A DNA stretch of 64,000 bases from Planoprotostelium fungivorum (taxonomy: Eukaryota; Evosea; Variosea; Cavosteliida; Cavosteliaceae): the NCBI GenBank assembly GCA_003024175.1, contig MDYQ01000041.1:62001-126000 (forward strand). The letters are read 5' to 3'. The notes under the pieces were generated by a model, which saw only the letters and a list, made by a program, of their open reading frames with translations, was not told the DNA's origin and searched no databases. Position 1 is the first letter of the stretch. The number at the start of each line of letters is the position of its first letter. This document shows positions 32,750 through 43,800 of this stretch, in pieces. The position numbers were made by a program, and so were the translations under genes.

Positions 32750-33550
32750 ATGAGTACCCCTGCAAACACCACTGAACAGAAGGTCTGGCTCATCTCTGGT
32801 GCCAACCGTGGTATCGGCTTTGGCTTAGTCAACAATCTTCTCACACGTCCCAACGTGGTCGTCTATGCTGGGGCCAGAGAGCCAGCCAAGGCTACAGAGC
32901 TGCAGAAGCTGGCAGCAGAGCACAACAACTTGCACATCGTCAAGCTCACTTCTGGCTCTGTCGAAGAGGCCAAACAAGTGGCAGCCACTATCGAGAAGGT
33001 GATCGGCTCGTGTGTCATCAGTCTGACTCTCTTCTAGCAATCTGGCGGTCTTGACTACGTCATCGCCAACGCTGGTATCGCTTCCATGGATCACCTGCTC
33101 AAGAGTGTTCCACTCGAAGATGTGAACGAGCACTTCCATGTCAACGTCGTCGGCGTTCTCGTCTTATTCCAGGCCACCCTTCCCCTTCTCCTCAAGAGAA
33201 CGACGAGAGTCTTCCAGGCCGTCAGCTCATTAGCGGGCAGCAACGCGTTCGCTCTTCAATTGGCTGGCACGCCAACTGGTACCTACAGCTTATCGAAGGC
33301 CGCCCTCAACTATCTCGTCCGCAGGATATCTGTGGAGCACGCCGAAGACGGTCTCATCGCTATCACGGTTCATCCTGGTACAGTCGAAACGGACATGTCT
33401 CAGAAGTTCTTGGAGAAATACGAGTCATGGAAAAGCACCGCCATCAAGCCAGATGACAGTGCCAAGGCTCTGTTGGCGATCGCGGACAAGGCGACGAAGG
33501 AGACAAGCGGCAAGTTTCTGAACTACGATGGTACAGAGTTACCCTGGTAA
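32750..33550 (+). CDS. SDR oxidoreductase, CsgA/C-factor-like (copy 3)
   Basis: Dispersed third copy of the SDR pair at 20-22 kb, with the same leader, start (MSTPANTTEQ, ATG 32750), intron position after ATIEK and end (TELPW). GANRGIGFGL, VIANAG and YSLSKAALNYLVRR are intact. It differs in the substrate-side segment (ASMDHLLKSVPLEDVNEHFH; SLAGSNAFALQLAGTPTGT) and has ETDMSQKFLEKYESW. Its last 60 bp match copy 1 more closely than copy 2. The TAA is part of TAATAAA. It converges on the MORN gene with about 50 bp between stops. Confidence 0.88.
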
Positions 33551-33601
33551 TAAACGGAAGATCATCATCAAGAAGAGTTTGTGGTTGGACATCTGCTTTC
33601 A

Positions 33602-34974
33602 TCAAAACAATGATTCTCCGTGTTGTCCGAGGAAAGGTGAATGTACCGTTGTCCTCGTGATTACCTTGTGTGTCTTCTTGGTGTTACCTCGTTCTCTCAC
33701 GATCTTCATATCATACGGCCGATCTATCGTCCTGTCTGATGATCGAGGCGGCCGTCCGGCCGCAAATTCGCCTTGAATGAAAGTTCCATCGAGGAATGTG
33801 AACCTTCCGTGACCTGAACAGAGTCAATCCGCTATTTCGTGATGTGATCATGGCTCACCCTGCATCTTTCCATCTCTCCAATGACCTTCGTACGTGTTAC
33901 CATTCGCCCACGTGTAAAGTCCGACGCCATCGAATCTATTGTTCGCAAAAGTGCCCTCGTAATGATCTCCAGGATTAGCCAACATCTGTTCGTGTCAGGC
34001 TGACAGATGACATCCAGCCTCACCTTGAAAGTGCCCTCTCCGTCTTTATTTCCTTCGGACCATTCTCCATCGTACACGTAGCCAGACTCCGTGACTACAC
34101 CGTGGCCGTGAAACAATCCATTCTACATCTCTTCAACAATTTGTCATCGTCACATGGATCACCTGAAATTGTCCGTTGTATTTATCTCCGTTGAGAAACG
34201 TGTAAGTACCATCACCCCCGAAGAGTCCCTCTTTGAAATCTCCCTCGTAGATACCACCGTCTTCGACGAGCCTGCCAGGGCCGTGTCTCTTACCGTTAAG
34301 ATATTCTCCCTCGTGCATGTGCTTGTGGTCTTTGTAAATGTACTTTCCTTGTCCGTGTCGTTTTCCCTTGACAAATTCTCCCATATAGGCGTCGCCGATA
34401 GCGTAGTGGAGGGTACCGTGTCCTTCAGGTGAAGAACCTTTGAAGCCACCAACGTAACGATCACCGTTCGAATAGATGTACGTACCACCCACGAAAGAAC
34501 CTCCAGATATACTACCGTGGTACCTTTCTCCTCTCAACGTTTGCCGGTCGATCTTTGACTCACTTGTCTCCGTTGGAAAATATGTATTTACCCTCTCCCA
34601 GCATTTCACCGTTTACAAATTCGCCTTCAAAGACGTTACCGTTTCGGTACGTGTATTTTCCCCTCCCGTGTCTCTCCCCTGCCGAATATTCCCCTTCGTA
34701 TCTGCGTGATATCGGTGACTCGCCGTGATGACGAGTACGGTGCTCACCTCTCTCCATCTTTATACACATAAACTCCTCGACCATCGAACAGATCGTTCTT
34801 AAAATCTCCAGTGTAACAGTCACCGTTGTCTCTCTTGAACATGCCGACACCGTGAAATAATCCATTCTTAAAATCTCCTTCATATACATCTCCGTTGGTG
34901 AACGTGTATTTTCCTTGCCCGTGTTGCTTCTGCGATCGATTGAATTGTCCTGAGGATGGATCAGCCGTACTCAT
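33602..34974 (-). CDS. MORN-repeat protein
   Basis: ATG 34974. After a short N-terminus (MSTADPSSGQFNRSQ) there are about 14 MORN repeats of about 23 residues, with consensus GxGxYxxxNGDxYxGxF: examples are HGQGKYTFTNGDVYEGDF, HGRGKYTYRNGNVFEGEF, GGTYIYSNGDRYVGGF and GDGTYTFLNGDKYNGQF. They are interrupted by several short introns. The C-terminus leaves the repeats with a basic stretch (RPPRSSDRTIDRPYD ... TVHSPFLGQ) and stops at 33602. MORN repeats act as rigid scaffolds and are often linked to membranes or kinases; no catalytic domain is attached here. Function unknown. Confidence 0.85.
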
Positions 34975-35073
34975 CGGTTCTGATCGTCACCTGTGTATTT
35001 ATCTCCATTTTTGAAGATTTTCGACATCACAGTCAGATGTTCATTCTCTGGATCTTTCGTTCTAGACATCGTT

Positions 35074-35879
35074 CTAGAAGTATGACTGTCTTCTATTCTG
35101 GGAGACTGCAGATTTGAGCGGACTCCTCACGATGTTACCCACTCGTATCGAGGCGATGTTGATGGGATTGACCGTTACGTCTATCTTCTCGACGTCATCC
35201 CTCTCATGTGCTTCCGTTGAATCGTCTCCAGCGTCAGTCTTCTTCTCTTTAGATGGTTCTGGTGTCTCTCGGACGATGTTTTCGTTCAATTTCCGACACA
35301 GTGATACGTGCTTATTCAGGTTGGCCATTTGGAACTTCTTATCACAATTGGGACAAGCGACGAGATTGTTTCCCTCCATTCTGTCCGAGATGACGATCGG
35401 ACTACAGTGTGTCCGCATGATCTCACCTCGTGGCTGCGATGGACTTGACAACAAATTCCGACTGAGATGATTTCGACTCTGATGATGGTGAGAAACAACG
35501 GGCGATATAGAGATAGATTCACTCTTGTTAGACAGATCAGATACCATGGCCTGCAGCTGATTCTGAACGGGAATGGGCAGGCCGATCTCGTTCCAATCAG
35601 CCTCTCTCTTTCCCTTCAGTGAATCTAGTACGAAGTAATTCCGAGCGTGGAGTGCTTCGATGCACTGCGTCACTGTGTCCGACGAGAGATCTTGTCTCTT
35701 TCCGATCATCTCCATCGCCTCCTGAATCGACGTGTTGTCGGAGATGATCTCCCTCTCTGTGGCATTCAGTGCACTGCTGACGACTGGACATCGCTGTCAC
35801 CTGGAACATGAGCATTTTCTCCACCCACAATAATCGTCCTGGAGACTGTAGGAGGGGTCGAGCTGGCTCCACAGCCCAT
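35074..35879 (-). CDS. C2HC zinc-finger protein with SAM-like helix and myristoylation-type start
   Basis: ATG 35879 gives MGCGASSTPP, a classic N-myristoylation/palmitoylation start (Gly2, Cys3). The first intron join is unclear. The second part has NATEREIISDNTSIQEAMEM and a helical SAM-like segment (IEALHARNYFVLDSLKG, DWNEIGLPIPVQNQLQAMV). A polar linker follows, then one zinc finger CPNCDKKFQMANLNKHVSLC (C-x2-C-x12-H-x3-C) and an acidic/basic tail ending RRQSYF. Probably a small membrane-associated adaptor; I cannot name the family. It shares a promoter of about 130 bp with the divergent UCHL5 gene. Confidence 0.6.
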
Positions 35880-36009
35880 GGAGTTCGAGTGGATGGAGTC
35901 TTTGGTTAAATTTAGCCCACGATGAGCTCCAAAATTCCGGTTTTTGTTTGGTGGCTGTTTGTAATGGAATCATTTTTCTTTACGTTATCATCAGATCACA
36001 TTACGAAAG

Positions 36010-37373
36010 ATGAGCAGCACTCGCAATTCCAGTCGCTCGGATGGAGGAGTGTCATGGTGTACGATAGAGTCAGATCCGGGTGTCTTCACAGAGCTCATAT
36101 CACAGATCGGAGTTAAAGACGTCCAAGTAGAAGAGACATATGACCTCGATATGTTATTGCAAGATTTCAAGTGAGAAATTCCTCTTCATTCCACCACCTT
36201 AATTCAAACCAGTGCGGTATATGGTTTAGTCTTTCTATTCAAATGGAGGGGAGACAAAGATGACCGGCCGGTAACAGAACACCCAAAACTCTTCTTCGCC
36301 AATCAGGTACTCTTACGTCTTCCATCTTCCACTTACATGATGTTCAGGTCATCAACAATGCCTGCGCCACTCAAGCTATCCTATCCATTTTATTGAACAA
36401 CAAAGATTTAGAGATCGGCCAAGAGCTCACCTCATTTAGAGATTTCGTCCAAGATTTCAACCCCGAGGTACATCATCCACACTCATCCAATCCACCTCCA
36501 TCCAATCATCTCTCGCCTCCTCTCATCTCGTCCGATCATCACTTCCCATCATCATCATCTCCCAATGATCCTCTGAAATCGAAACAGCTGAAAGGAATGG
36601 CCATCGGCAACTGCGAGCTCGTCCGCAACGCTCACAACAGTTTCGCTCGCCCGGAGCCCTTTGTCTTGGGAACAGAAAAGGCAACGAGCGAAGACGAAGC
36701 GGAGGACGTCTATCACTTCATCTCTTACGTCCCCTTCGATGGAGGTGTCTACGAATTAGACGGACTTAAGAAGGGACCGATCTTCCTGGGCTCTATCGCC
36801 GATAAGGAAAACTGGCTCCGCGTGGCCATACCAGTCATCCAGCAGAGAATCGAAAAATACGCAAAGTCCGAGATTCGATTCAATCTGATGAGCATTGTGA
36901 GAGACAAGAGGGTCGACCTGAAGAAAGCCATCGAGCAGCAGCAGTCACAATTGACGCAGATTGACGCGAAGTTGAGCGGAAACAAAGGTAGGAGAGAGTG
37001 ATGGAGAGGGAGGCTGATGATGAAAGATGTGATGGATATCGATTCGGACCTGCCAACTGATGAGAAAGAGCTGAAGGAGAAGAAGGAGAGAGTGGAAGCT
37101 GACATCGAGTCGAACAAGCAGAGACTGCAGGCAGAGGAAGAGAAGTTTGAAAATTGGAAGGTGAGACGATGTGCATGAAACGTCCATCGCATGATCACAT
37201 CATCATGATCGTGTGTGAACATATCGAGTGGAGAGAGAATAACTGACGAGAGACAGACGGAGAACATCAGACGAAAGCACAATTACATTCCCTTCATCGT
37301 CAATTTGTTGAAGATCCTCGCGGATAGAGGGGAGCTGTCCAACTTGATCTCGACGGCACAGAAGACGAGATGA
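36010..37373 (+). CDS. UCHL5: UCHL5/UCH37-type ubiquitin C-terminal hydrolase
   Basis: Peptidase C12 enzyme in about six exons. ATG 36010; [20 protein letters not shown] and LDMLLQDF open the fold. The catalytic Cys lies in [17 protein letters not shown], the His in [12 protein letters not shown] and the Asp in [14 protein letters not shown]. The N-terminal Gln-type oxyanion segment is less clear. A C-terminal helical tail ([12 protein letters not shown], a coiled coil, then [16 protein letters not shown]) matches the ULD-type extension of UCH37, which binds proteasomal RPN13 or INO80. The TGA is fused with the poly(A) signal (TGAATAAA, 37371). All catalytic residues are present. Confidence 0.88.
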
Positions 37374-38006
37374 ATAAAGAGAATGGTCTGTTCTCGTGTA
37401 GAAACTTGGCTCATGTTCTGTATCACTCGAAGAAAAGTGAAGAGGTGAAGTGGCGAGGAAGAGGAAGAGTAGAGTTCAGGAGGGAGTTCGACGCACTCAG
37501 TGCAGAAATGTCGATGTACCGATTGACGCCTCAGACTTCGAGAAAAAAGACTGTGGGTGGCAGTGGTTTGTTAGAAGAAGACGTGAGTGATGTCAGAACA
37601 TTCGTTCTCACGATCATCACTGTCGAAACCTTTTGAAATGACAAACGAGTTCTTGCGTCAATACCTCATACAGAATTCAATCATTGTGGTCTGATTTGAA
37701 AATCTGCAGGATTAGATAGAAATTTGGTGTCGCACAAGATCGACCGCTCAATGGACTGTTTTTGACAGAGACACAAGAATCATATAACGTATCTTCATTG
37801 TACTGCGTTGAATGTCCAGCAATTACTCTCCTGGTTTGGTACTTCACCGCCTCGGAATCGTATCAGCAGCACCGTATCAGCAGCACCAGTTGTATATCCC
37901 ATGTCATTATGCCCGCGTTCGAACGACTAAGAAGTTTCGTTGTGAGAATTCGTACATTGATGCGAACGATGGTGATCACCAGACAAAATCATAAAAGCAA
38001 GGAGCA
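37374..38006. other. Intergenic region ending in a copied histone H3 leader
   Basis: No gene recognised. Its last 15 bp or so (AAGCAAGGAGCA) match the sequence just before the ATG of the histone H3 gene at 31,995. Confidence 0.4.
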
Positions 38007-39478
38007 ATGGCCAGAACCAAGCAAACCGCCAGAAAGTCTACAGAAGGTGAGACATCTCGTAATCAAGTGGCTGGACTGAAGAAATGGGAATAGATACTGC
38101 CGTGCGTGTACCCACTGGCCAGGATCTACCAGACCTCCCAGCACAGGACCTCAGATCGAAGAAGCATCCGACGGGGGCTTGCGAAGAGGCAATATATGGT
38201 GACGGGACAACAGACGTACAATTAGAGGAAGCAGAGGTGCAGAGTCGCTGGGGTAACGAGCTCAGTCCCGATATCTTCAAGATCATCGTCAACATGACGA
38301 TGCTTTTGACCTCAAAAAGTATGCGCACGAGTATGTGGCGTTCCATAAGTCAGGTGAGAGCACACGACATTACTACTATCAATTTGACAAAGGTCCAAGG
38401 TGTGCAAGAAGTGGAATACATTCCTCCCGGCTACCAAACCCAAGTTTGCGAAAAAGATTGCTATCTATATGGAGTACTTGAGACGTATCAATGAGGATCC
38501 AAAGGGAGTGATGGAGATGGTAGAATCGTACTTCTCTGCCCCAGATAACTTTCTAGGTGGGTTCGAGCTGTCAAGGCCAATGTCAACTCACGGATGATCC
38601 AGGGTTTAGAGACATCGACAGCTTGGGGGTGGTGCTGAGCGTCATACCTGGTTGGAATGTCATAGAGGATCGCAAGTACAAGGATGGACAAGACGAATTA
38701 GAGTTCATCCACCAGATGCACCGAGATGAGGACGATGAGGACCCGGAAGAAGAGGTACTTGACTTGTGGCTTGAACCGTCTGACCATCGTACAGATGCCG
38801 CAAGAGTTTGGCATCATTGTGGGGGGCCAATCCATCCACACAGCGACACCTTCTCAAGTGCGTGGATCCAATGTCAGGGTGGTAAGGGTGAGTACAGGAC
38901 ATCTCATATGACGCTGTAAATGTCGACTGAACGGATCAGGCACTAGATCGTGAAGGCTATCACCTCAAGATCATCGACGCAATATACCGTCGCAAAGGAT
39001 GCTGCACGGATGAGTCAGCTGTCCTCCCTGTGACCCGCCACACCATGAAGCAGCTAGTCGAGTCCTTTGGAAGCAGCAACAAGTTCAACCGGGAGGTTCC
39101 AATGATTCCCATCTTTGACATTGACAAGAGTGGATCTTGCGAGGGTGGATGGATGATTGATTTTGGATCGTGTAGTGGGAGCGTATATCATGTCAAGGTC
39201 CTGCTGTGTTCTATGAACAAGGAGGAAGAGGTAAGGAGGACAGGTCGAGCATATTTCAACTCGTTCAGGCAGTGTGGAACTATTTCAAAGAGGAGGAAGA
39301 CCCATTCTGGACCGTACCACTCAGATTTAAGGCACTGGTGGAAGAATATCAAGAGTTGTGGCAGCAGATGGGGCAGGAGAAAAAGGAGGAGAATGGAGGG
39401 AAGAAATGGAAGGAAGAGGCCGAAGAAGAGGAGGAAGAGGAAGGAGAGGAAGAGGAAGAGGAGGTCCTGTGCAAATAA
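38007..39478 (+). other. Unrecognised, fragmented locus starting with a histone H3 tail
   Basis: ATG 38007 opens [12 protein letters not shown], the H3 tail, with the same preceding bases as the H3 gene. A GTGAG donor follows, and the next exon-like piece continues in frame (DTAVRVPTGQDL). Further protein-like stretches appear in different frames: DAFDLKKYAHEYVAFHKSG, WNTFLPATKPKFAKKI, YLRRINEDPKGVMEMV, WNVIEDRKYKDGQDELEF, DREGYHLKIIDAIYRR, MIPIFDIDKSG, and a long Glu-rich end with a TAA at 39,476-39,478. Whether short introns or decay separates them I cannot tell. No family recognised. It could be a chimeric gene or a decayed copy. Confidence 0.4.
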
Positions 39479-39840
39479 GACGGGAAAGAAGAAACGTCGC
39501 TTCTTCAGGTCATGGGGTTGAGGTTTAGAATACATCAGTTCATTCTATGTCTATGATACTCGTTGTATCATCCTTATTAGCTCTACTGGCACGTTTGCAC
39601 AAGAAAGAGGCAGATGGAGACTGAATAGACCACGATGACACGCGGGCGGAGGGAGGAAGATAACATCACAGCGCTCTGACGGTATGAATGGCGCTGGGTG
39701 ATTGCTGAGTAATGTGTGACGTGTGGTGGACGATGAGTTGGGCCGTCGATCAGTGGCGTGATAACCGGCGTTGTGATGATATATGATGACTGGCATCACA
39801 ACATTAGATTCACCTGCAATCTGGATAGTTGTATCGAAAA
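39479..39840. other. Intergenic region
   Basis: No feature recognised beyond the probable promoter of the coiled-coil gene. Confidence 0.35.
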
Positions 39841-40854
39841 ATGTCGCGACGCACCGTCATCGCTGACATCATCGAGGAAGATCATATCAAAATGAGCGAC
39901 CGGGACAGGACAACTCTGCTCGGTCGTGTCATCTTCTGCACTTCGAGAATGAACGGTCTGTGTGGAAGAAGATTGAAAGTCAGTTCCACGAGAAGTGTTC
40001 GTGGAAATTGCGAAATACAACGAAGATGGTTTCGATGAGGCCTGCTCAACAACAACACCATCACCACAGAGAAACATGGATGAGGAGGATCTTCGCAGAG
40101 AAGAGAGAAGGAAAGAGAGAGCTGAACAGAGAAGATTGCAGCGAGAGAAAGAAGAACTCGAGGAGAAACAGAGAGAGGCCGAACGAAAAGCCAGGTGATG
40201 TGTATCGATCAATTCTGAGAGCACATATTCACATCGATGAAGACGAGACAAGAGGAGACAAGAGCTCGGATTGGATCCCGTCGTAGAGACCTCTGACAAG
40301 AAGGAAGAAGCACCTGAAAAGAGAGAACCACTCCAGAAAGAAGAAGTACTGGAGAAGAAGGAGACATTGTACAAGAAAGAATCGTCAGAGAGGAAAGATG
40401 TGCCAGAGAAGAAGGAGACATCCGCAGAGAAGCAAGTCGAACGAGCGAGAGAATCACCAGCCGATCAGAAATCAGATGACAAAAAACCAGACACGGTAGA
40501 GAAGAGGGTAAACAGAGCGCCAGAACGGATCTGATCGACACTAGGAGAGAGAGAGGCAGCAGAAGGAGATCCAAGACAAATTAGCTGAGAAGGAGAGACA
40601 GCTCGAAGAGCTGAGAAAGAAGAAGGCAACGGCAGCTGACCGACAGAGGGGATTAGAAGAGGAACACCGAAGAGAAGAAGAGAAGAGGAAACAAGAGTCC
40701 GAGAGACAACAGAAGGAGTTCCAGGAGAAGAAGAAGACAAACACAGATGGTGAGTGTGTCAGGTGAAGAGAGCTGATGCATGAAAGACATGGACCAAGTG
40801 GCCAAGTTTCTCGCCCAGATGGGTACCAAGCAGAAGTGGCGGGGTGTAGAGTGA
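39841..40854 (+). CDS. Charged coiled-coil protein
   Basis: ATG 39841 (MSRRTVIADIIEEDHIKMSD) opens the gene, but the early joins are uncertain. The main body is a long Glu/Lys/Arg coiled coil: EERRKERAEQRRLQREKEEL, then after an intron a run of KKEE/KKET repeats (PLQKEEVLEKKETLYKKES), and AEKERQLEELRKKKATAADR. The short last exon KFLAQMGTKQKWRGVE ends at TGA 40852-40854, just before AATAAA. Long Ser/Leu-rich open frames on the minus strand over the same region are reverse images of the Glu/Lys codons. Function unknown. It converges on the receptor tyrosine kinase, 44 bp between stops. Confidence 0.6.
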
Positions 40855-40897
40855 AAATAAACCGACTGTATAATGTAGATTTATTCTGTTGTAAAGA

Positions 40898-43800
40898 CTA
40901 TTCCATGGCGTAGTGGTCAGAGTTATAGATCTCCTCGTGAGAAGGTCTCCTCTGATTGTTGTTGCTGGAGAGAGTCAGATGAAGATGTGATGATGGTTCG
41001 ATCACCTGGGCTGTGTCTGTCCCGGAACGGTGGTAGAGCTTCTCTTGGCAGCGTCGTCGGAGTAGGAGTAGATGTCCTCCGACTCGACCACTCTGGAGGC
41101 TCTCACACTATCGTCAGAGAAACTGTAGATATCATCCTGTAAAATGTTATCAGTAAAAGACGACATGATGTGAGGATGTAAGATGTGATTCGATGATGTG
41201 ATGTGATGATGTGACGAGGGAGATACGTACGTTGGATCCCTGTGGAGGGGGCTGCACCATGTTCGGTCTAGGGCTGCTGTATGGTCCCGATGCCCTCTGA
41301 ATGGACTTGTCCGAATACGAGTAGATGTCCTCGCTGTCCTTACCCCTGGCATTGAGAGTGATGTCCGCCACGTTAGAGTTGTAGATCTGTTGAGCGCTGA
41401 TGACCTGCACTCGTCAGACATCGTCCACCCTCTCTGACTCACGGCAGAAGCCCTAGCCTTATCGTCGAGGCTGTAGAGGTTGTCGTTGTTGTTGTACAGT
41501 TGATCGGGTGCGGGCTCTTCGATGGGAATGTCTTGAGCGGCGAGAATGTGTTCGTCGAGGGTTCCACGGTTCAACAGGAGCTCGCTCAGTCTTCTGAACA
41601 ATTCCTTGAAGGTGGGTCTGTCCTCGGCCTGGTGGTGCCAGCTGTACACAGTCAGTCTGTACTAAGAGAAGAAGAGAAGAAGGGAGAAGAGAAGAAGAGA
41701 GAAGAGAAGAAGAGAGAAGAGAGAAGAGAAGAAGAGAGAAAGAGAGGAAGAGAGAAGAGAGAAAGAGAGAAAGAGAAGAGACTGACCAAGAGAGCATGAC
41801 AGCGTAGATTTCAGGAGGACAGTCTCTGGGGCAAGGTAGACGGTATCCATTCATGACTTCTCTCGAGGCATCGGCGTTGGTCATGTCAGGGTAGGGAACT
41901 ATTAATGTGAGAAGAGAATAGAAGAGAAGAAGAGAAGAAAAGGAGAGAAGAAGAGAAGAAAAGGAGAGAAGAAGAGAAGAATAGAAGAGAAGAAGAGAAG
42001 AGAAGAAGAGAAGAAAAGGAGAGAAGAAGAGAAGAATAGAAGAGAAGAAGAGAAGAATAGAAGAGAAGAAGAGAAGAAAAGGAGAGAAGAAGAGAAGAAA
42101 AGGAGAGAAGAAAGAAAAGAAGGAGAGACTCACTCTTTCCGTATTCGAAGATCTCCCACATGACGATACCAAAGGCCCACACTGGCATATCATCAGATCC
42201 ATCTCCTCAATGTCCTCCATCCACGACAACACTCACCGTCAGACTTTGAAGTGTACTTTCTGTCTTGCAGAATCTCAGGGGACTAGTGGTGTGAGCACTA
42301 CATCTGATGAGAGAGAGACTCACACTCCATTTGACGGGGAACTTGCTCTTCGTGTCGGTGTCGACGTGGACTTGGTTCTCGGTCTGTCTGGACATACCGA
42401 AATCGGCCACCTTGACGACGTATCTTCTTCCCTCCGATTTGACGAGGAGGTTACGTGCGGCGAGATCTCTGTGGACGATGCCTCTGTCGGCCAGGTAGTT
42501 CATACCCGCCACTGTTCCTTGACACCTAACAGACATTCAGAACAGAGAAGAGAGGAAGAGAGAGAAGAGAGAGAGAAGAGATAGAAAGAGAGAAGAGAAG
42601 AGATAGAAGCAGAGAGAAGAGAAAGACTTACATGACGAGAATATCATCCAAAGTGGGTCTCTCGTTGGGATCTCTGAGAACGGACAAGAGGGAACCCTTG
42701 GACATGAATTCAGAGACCATGTACTGTTCGTTATCCGCGCTGATCCAGATACCCAAGAACTGTGTCACGTTGGGATGCAGCAGCAATTGGAGCATGGCCG
42801 TCTCTTGTTCGAACTCAGCCTTCAGCTCGGGGTTCTGCGTGGCATCGCCAGATAACTTTTTCAGAGCAACCTCCGTCGTACCTATCCTACAATCAGACAT
42901 ACAACAGATTCAAAGTCGTCGTTGGTACGATGAAAGAGAGAGGCTCACCCAAGTATTGACCCTTGTACACGTCACCAAAAGCACCACCACCGATTCTCAT
43001 CAAGATCTGGATGGCATCGGGCTTGATCGGTGCAAAGACACTGGCGGCGTTGTTTCTGTTCATCAGCTCTTCGTCCTCTGCCTTCTTTCTCTTGTACTCC
43101 CTGCTCTTCCTCCTCACGTAGAAGATCGATCCTCCCAGAACGGCTCCAACGAGAACGGCGGCGGCGATGGGCAGGCCGATGTACAATCCCAAGTTCTTCG
43201 AGGATCTGATGTGGTGAGACAATCGACGATGTGATGTCGATGTGATGTCGATGTGATGTCGATGTGATGTCGATGTGATGTCGATGTGATGTCGATGTTG
43301 TCGATGATGTCTTACGTCGTGGTAGGTACGGGGAAGAGAGCGACGGTGAAGTTGGTGAGATGGTTCGTAGTGCAGTTGACCGTTCCATTGATGAGAGTGG
43401 GTTCCAATCCAACAAATACCATACCATCGTTACCCATCACCTGTGTCGAATCGTTCCAGTACAGACACACGAAGGCCATGTTTCCTCCACTGTCGACGCG
43501 TCAACCCACGATGAGTTCGATCCTCTCTGACTCACTTGTATGCGTCGATGATGGTCTGGTTGACGGGAATCTTCACGGTGTAGAGGGCGCTCGTGTCGAA
43601 CGTGTTGTTAGTGCGTGGGGCGATCTTGATCTCTGCGTTGTTCGAATCGTAAAAGTTGAGTCCTACCACGTTCGACAGCATGGTCCTATTCAGGTCAATC
43701 GATTGTTCAGAGTGTGGTCTCACTTTGGAGTGTTGATCTGACCGGGTAGATAAGCGTAGAAGGGGTTGTACTTCCAAGTGTACATAACGGCGTAGGCCTT

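Noticed and set aside
39796-40740. Long Ser/Leu-rich open frames on the minus strand
   Set aside because: They are the reverse complement of the Glu/Lys/Arg coiled-coil codons (GAG/AAG become CTC/CTT) and have no domain, start context or splice pattern of their own.
40905-41010. tRNA-like words (TGGCGTAGTGGTCAGAGTT, GGTTCGATCACC)
   Set aside because: The segment encodes the last residues of the receptor tyrosine kinase plus an intron, and no cloverleaf with paired arms could be drawn.
41660-42130. CRISPR-like or coding interpretation of the GAAGAG repeats
   Set aside because: No unique spacers; the tract lies between well-matched kinase exons with donor and acceptor sites, so it is intronic low-complexity sequence.
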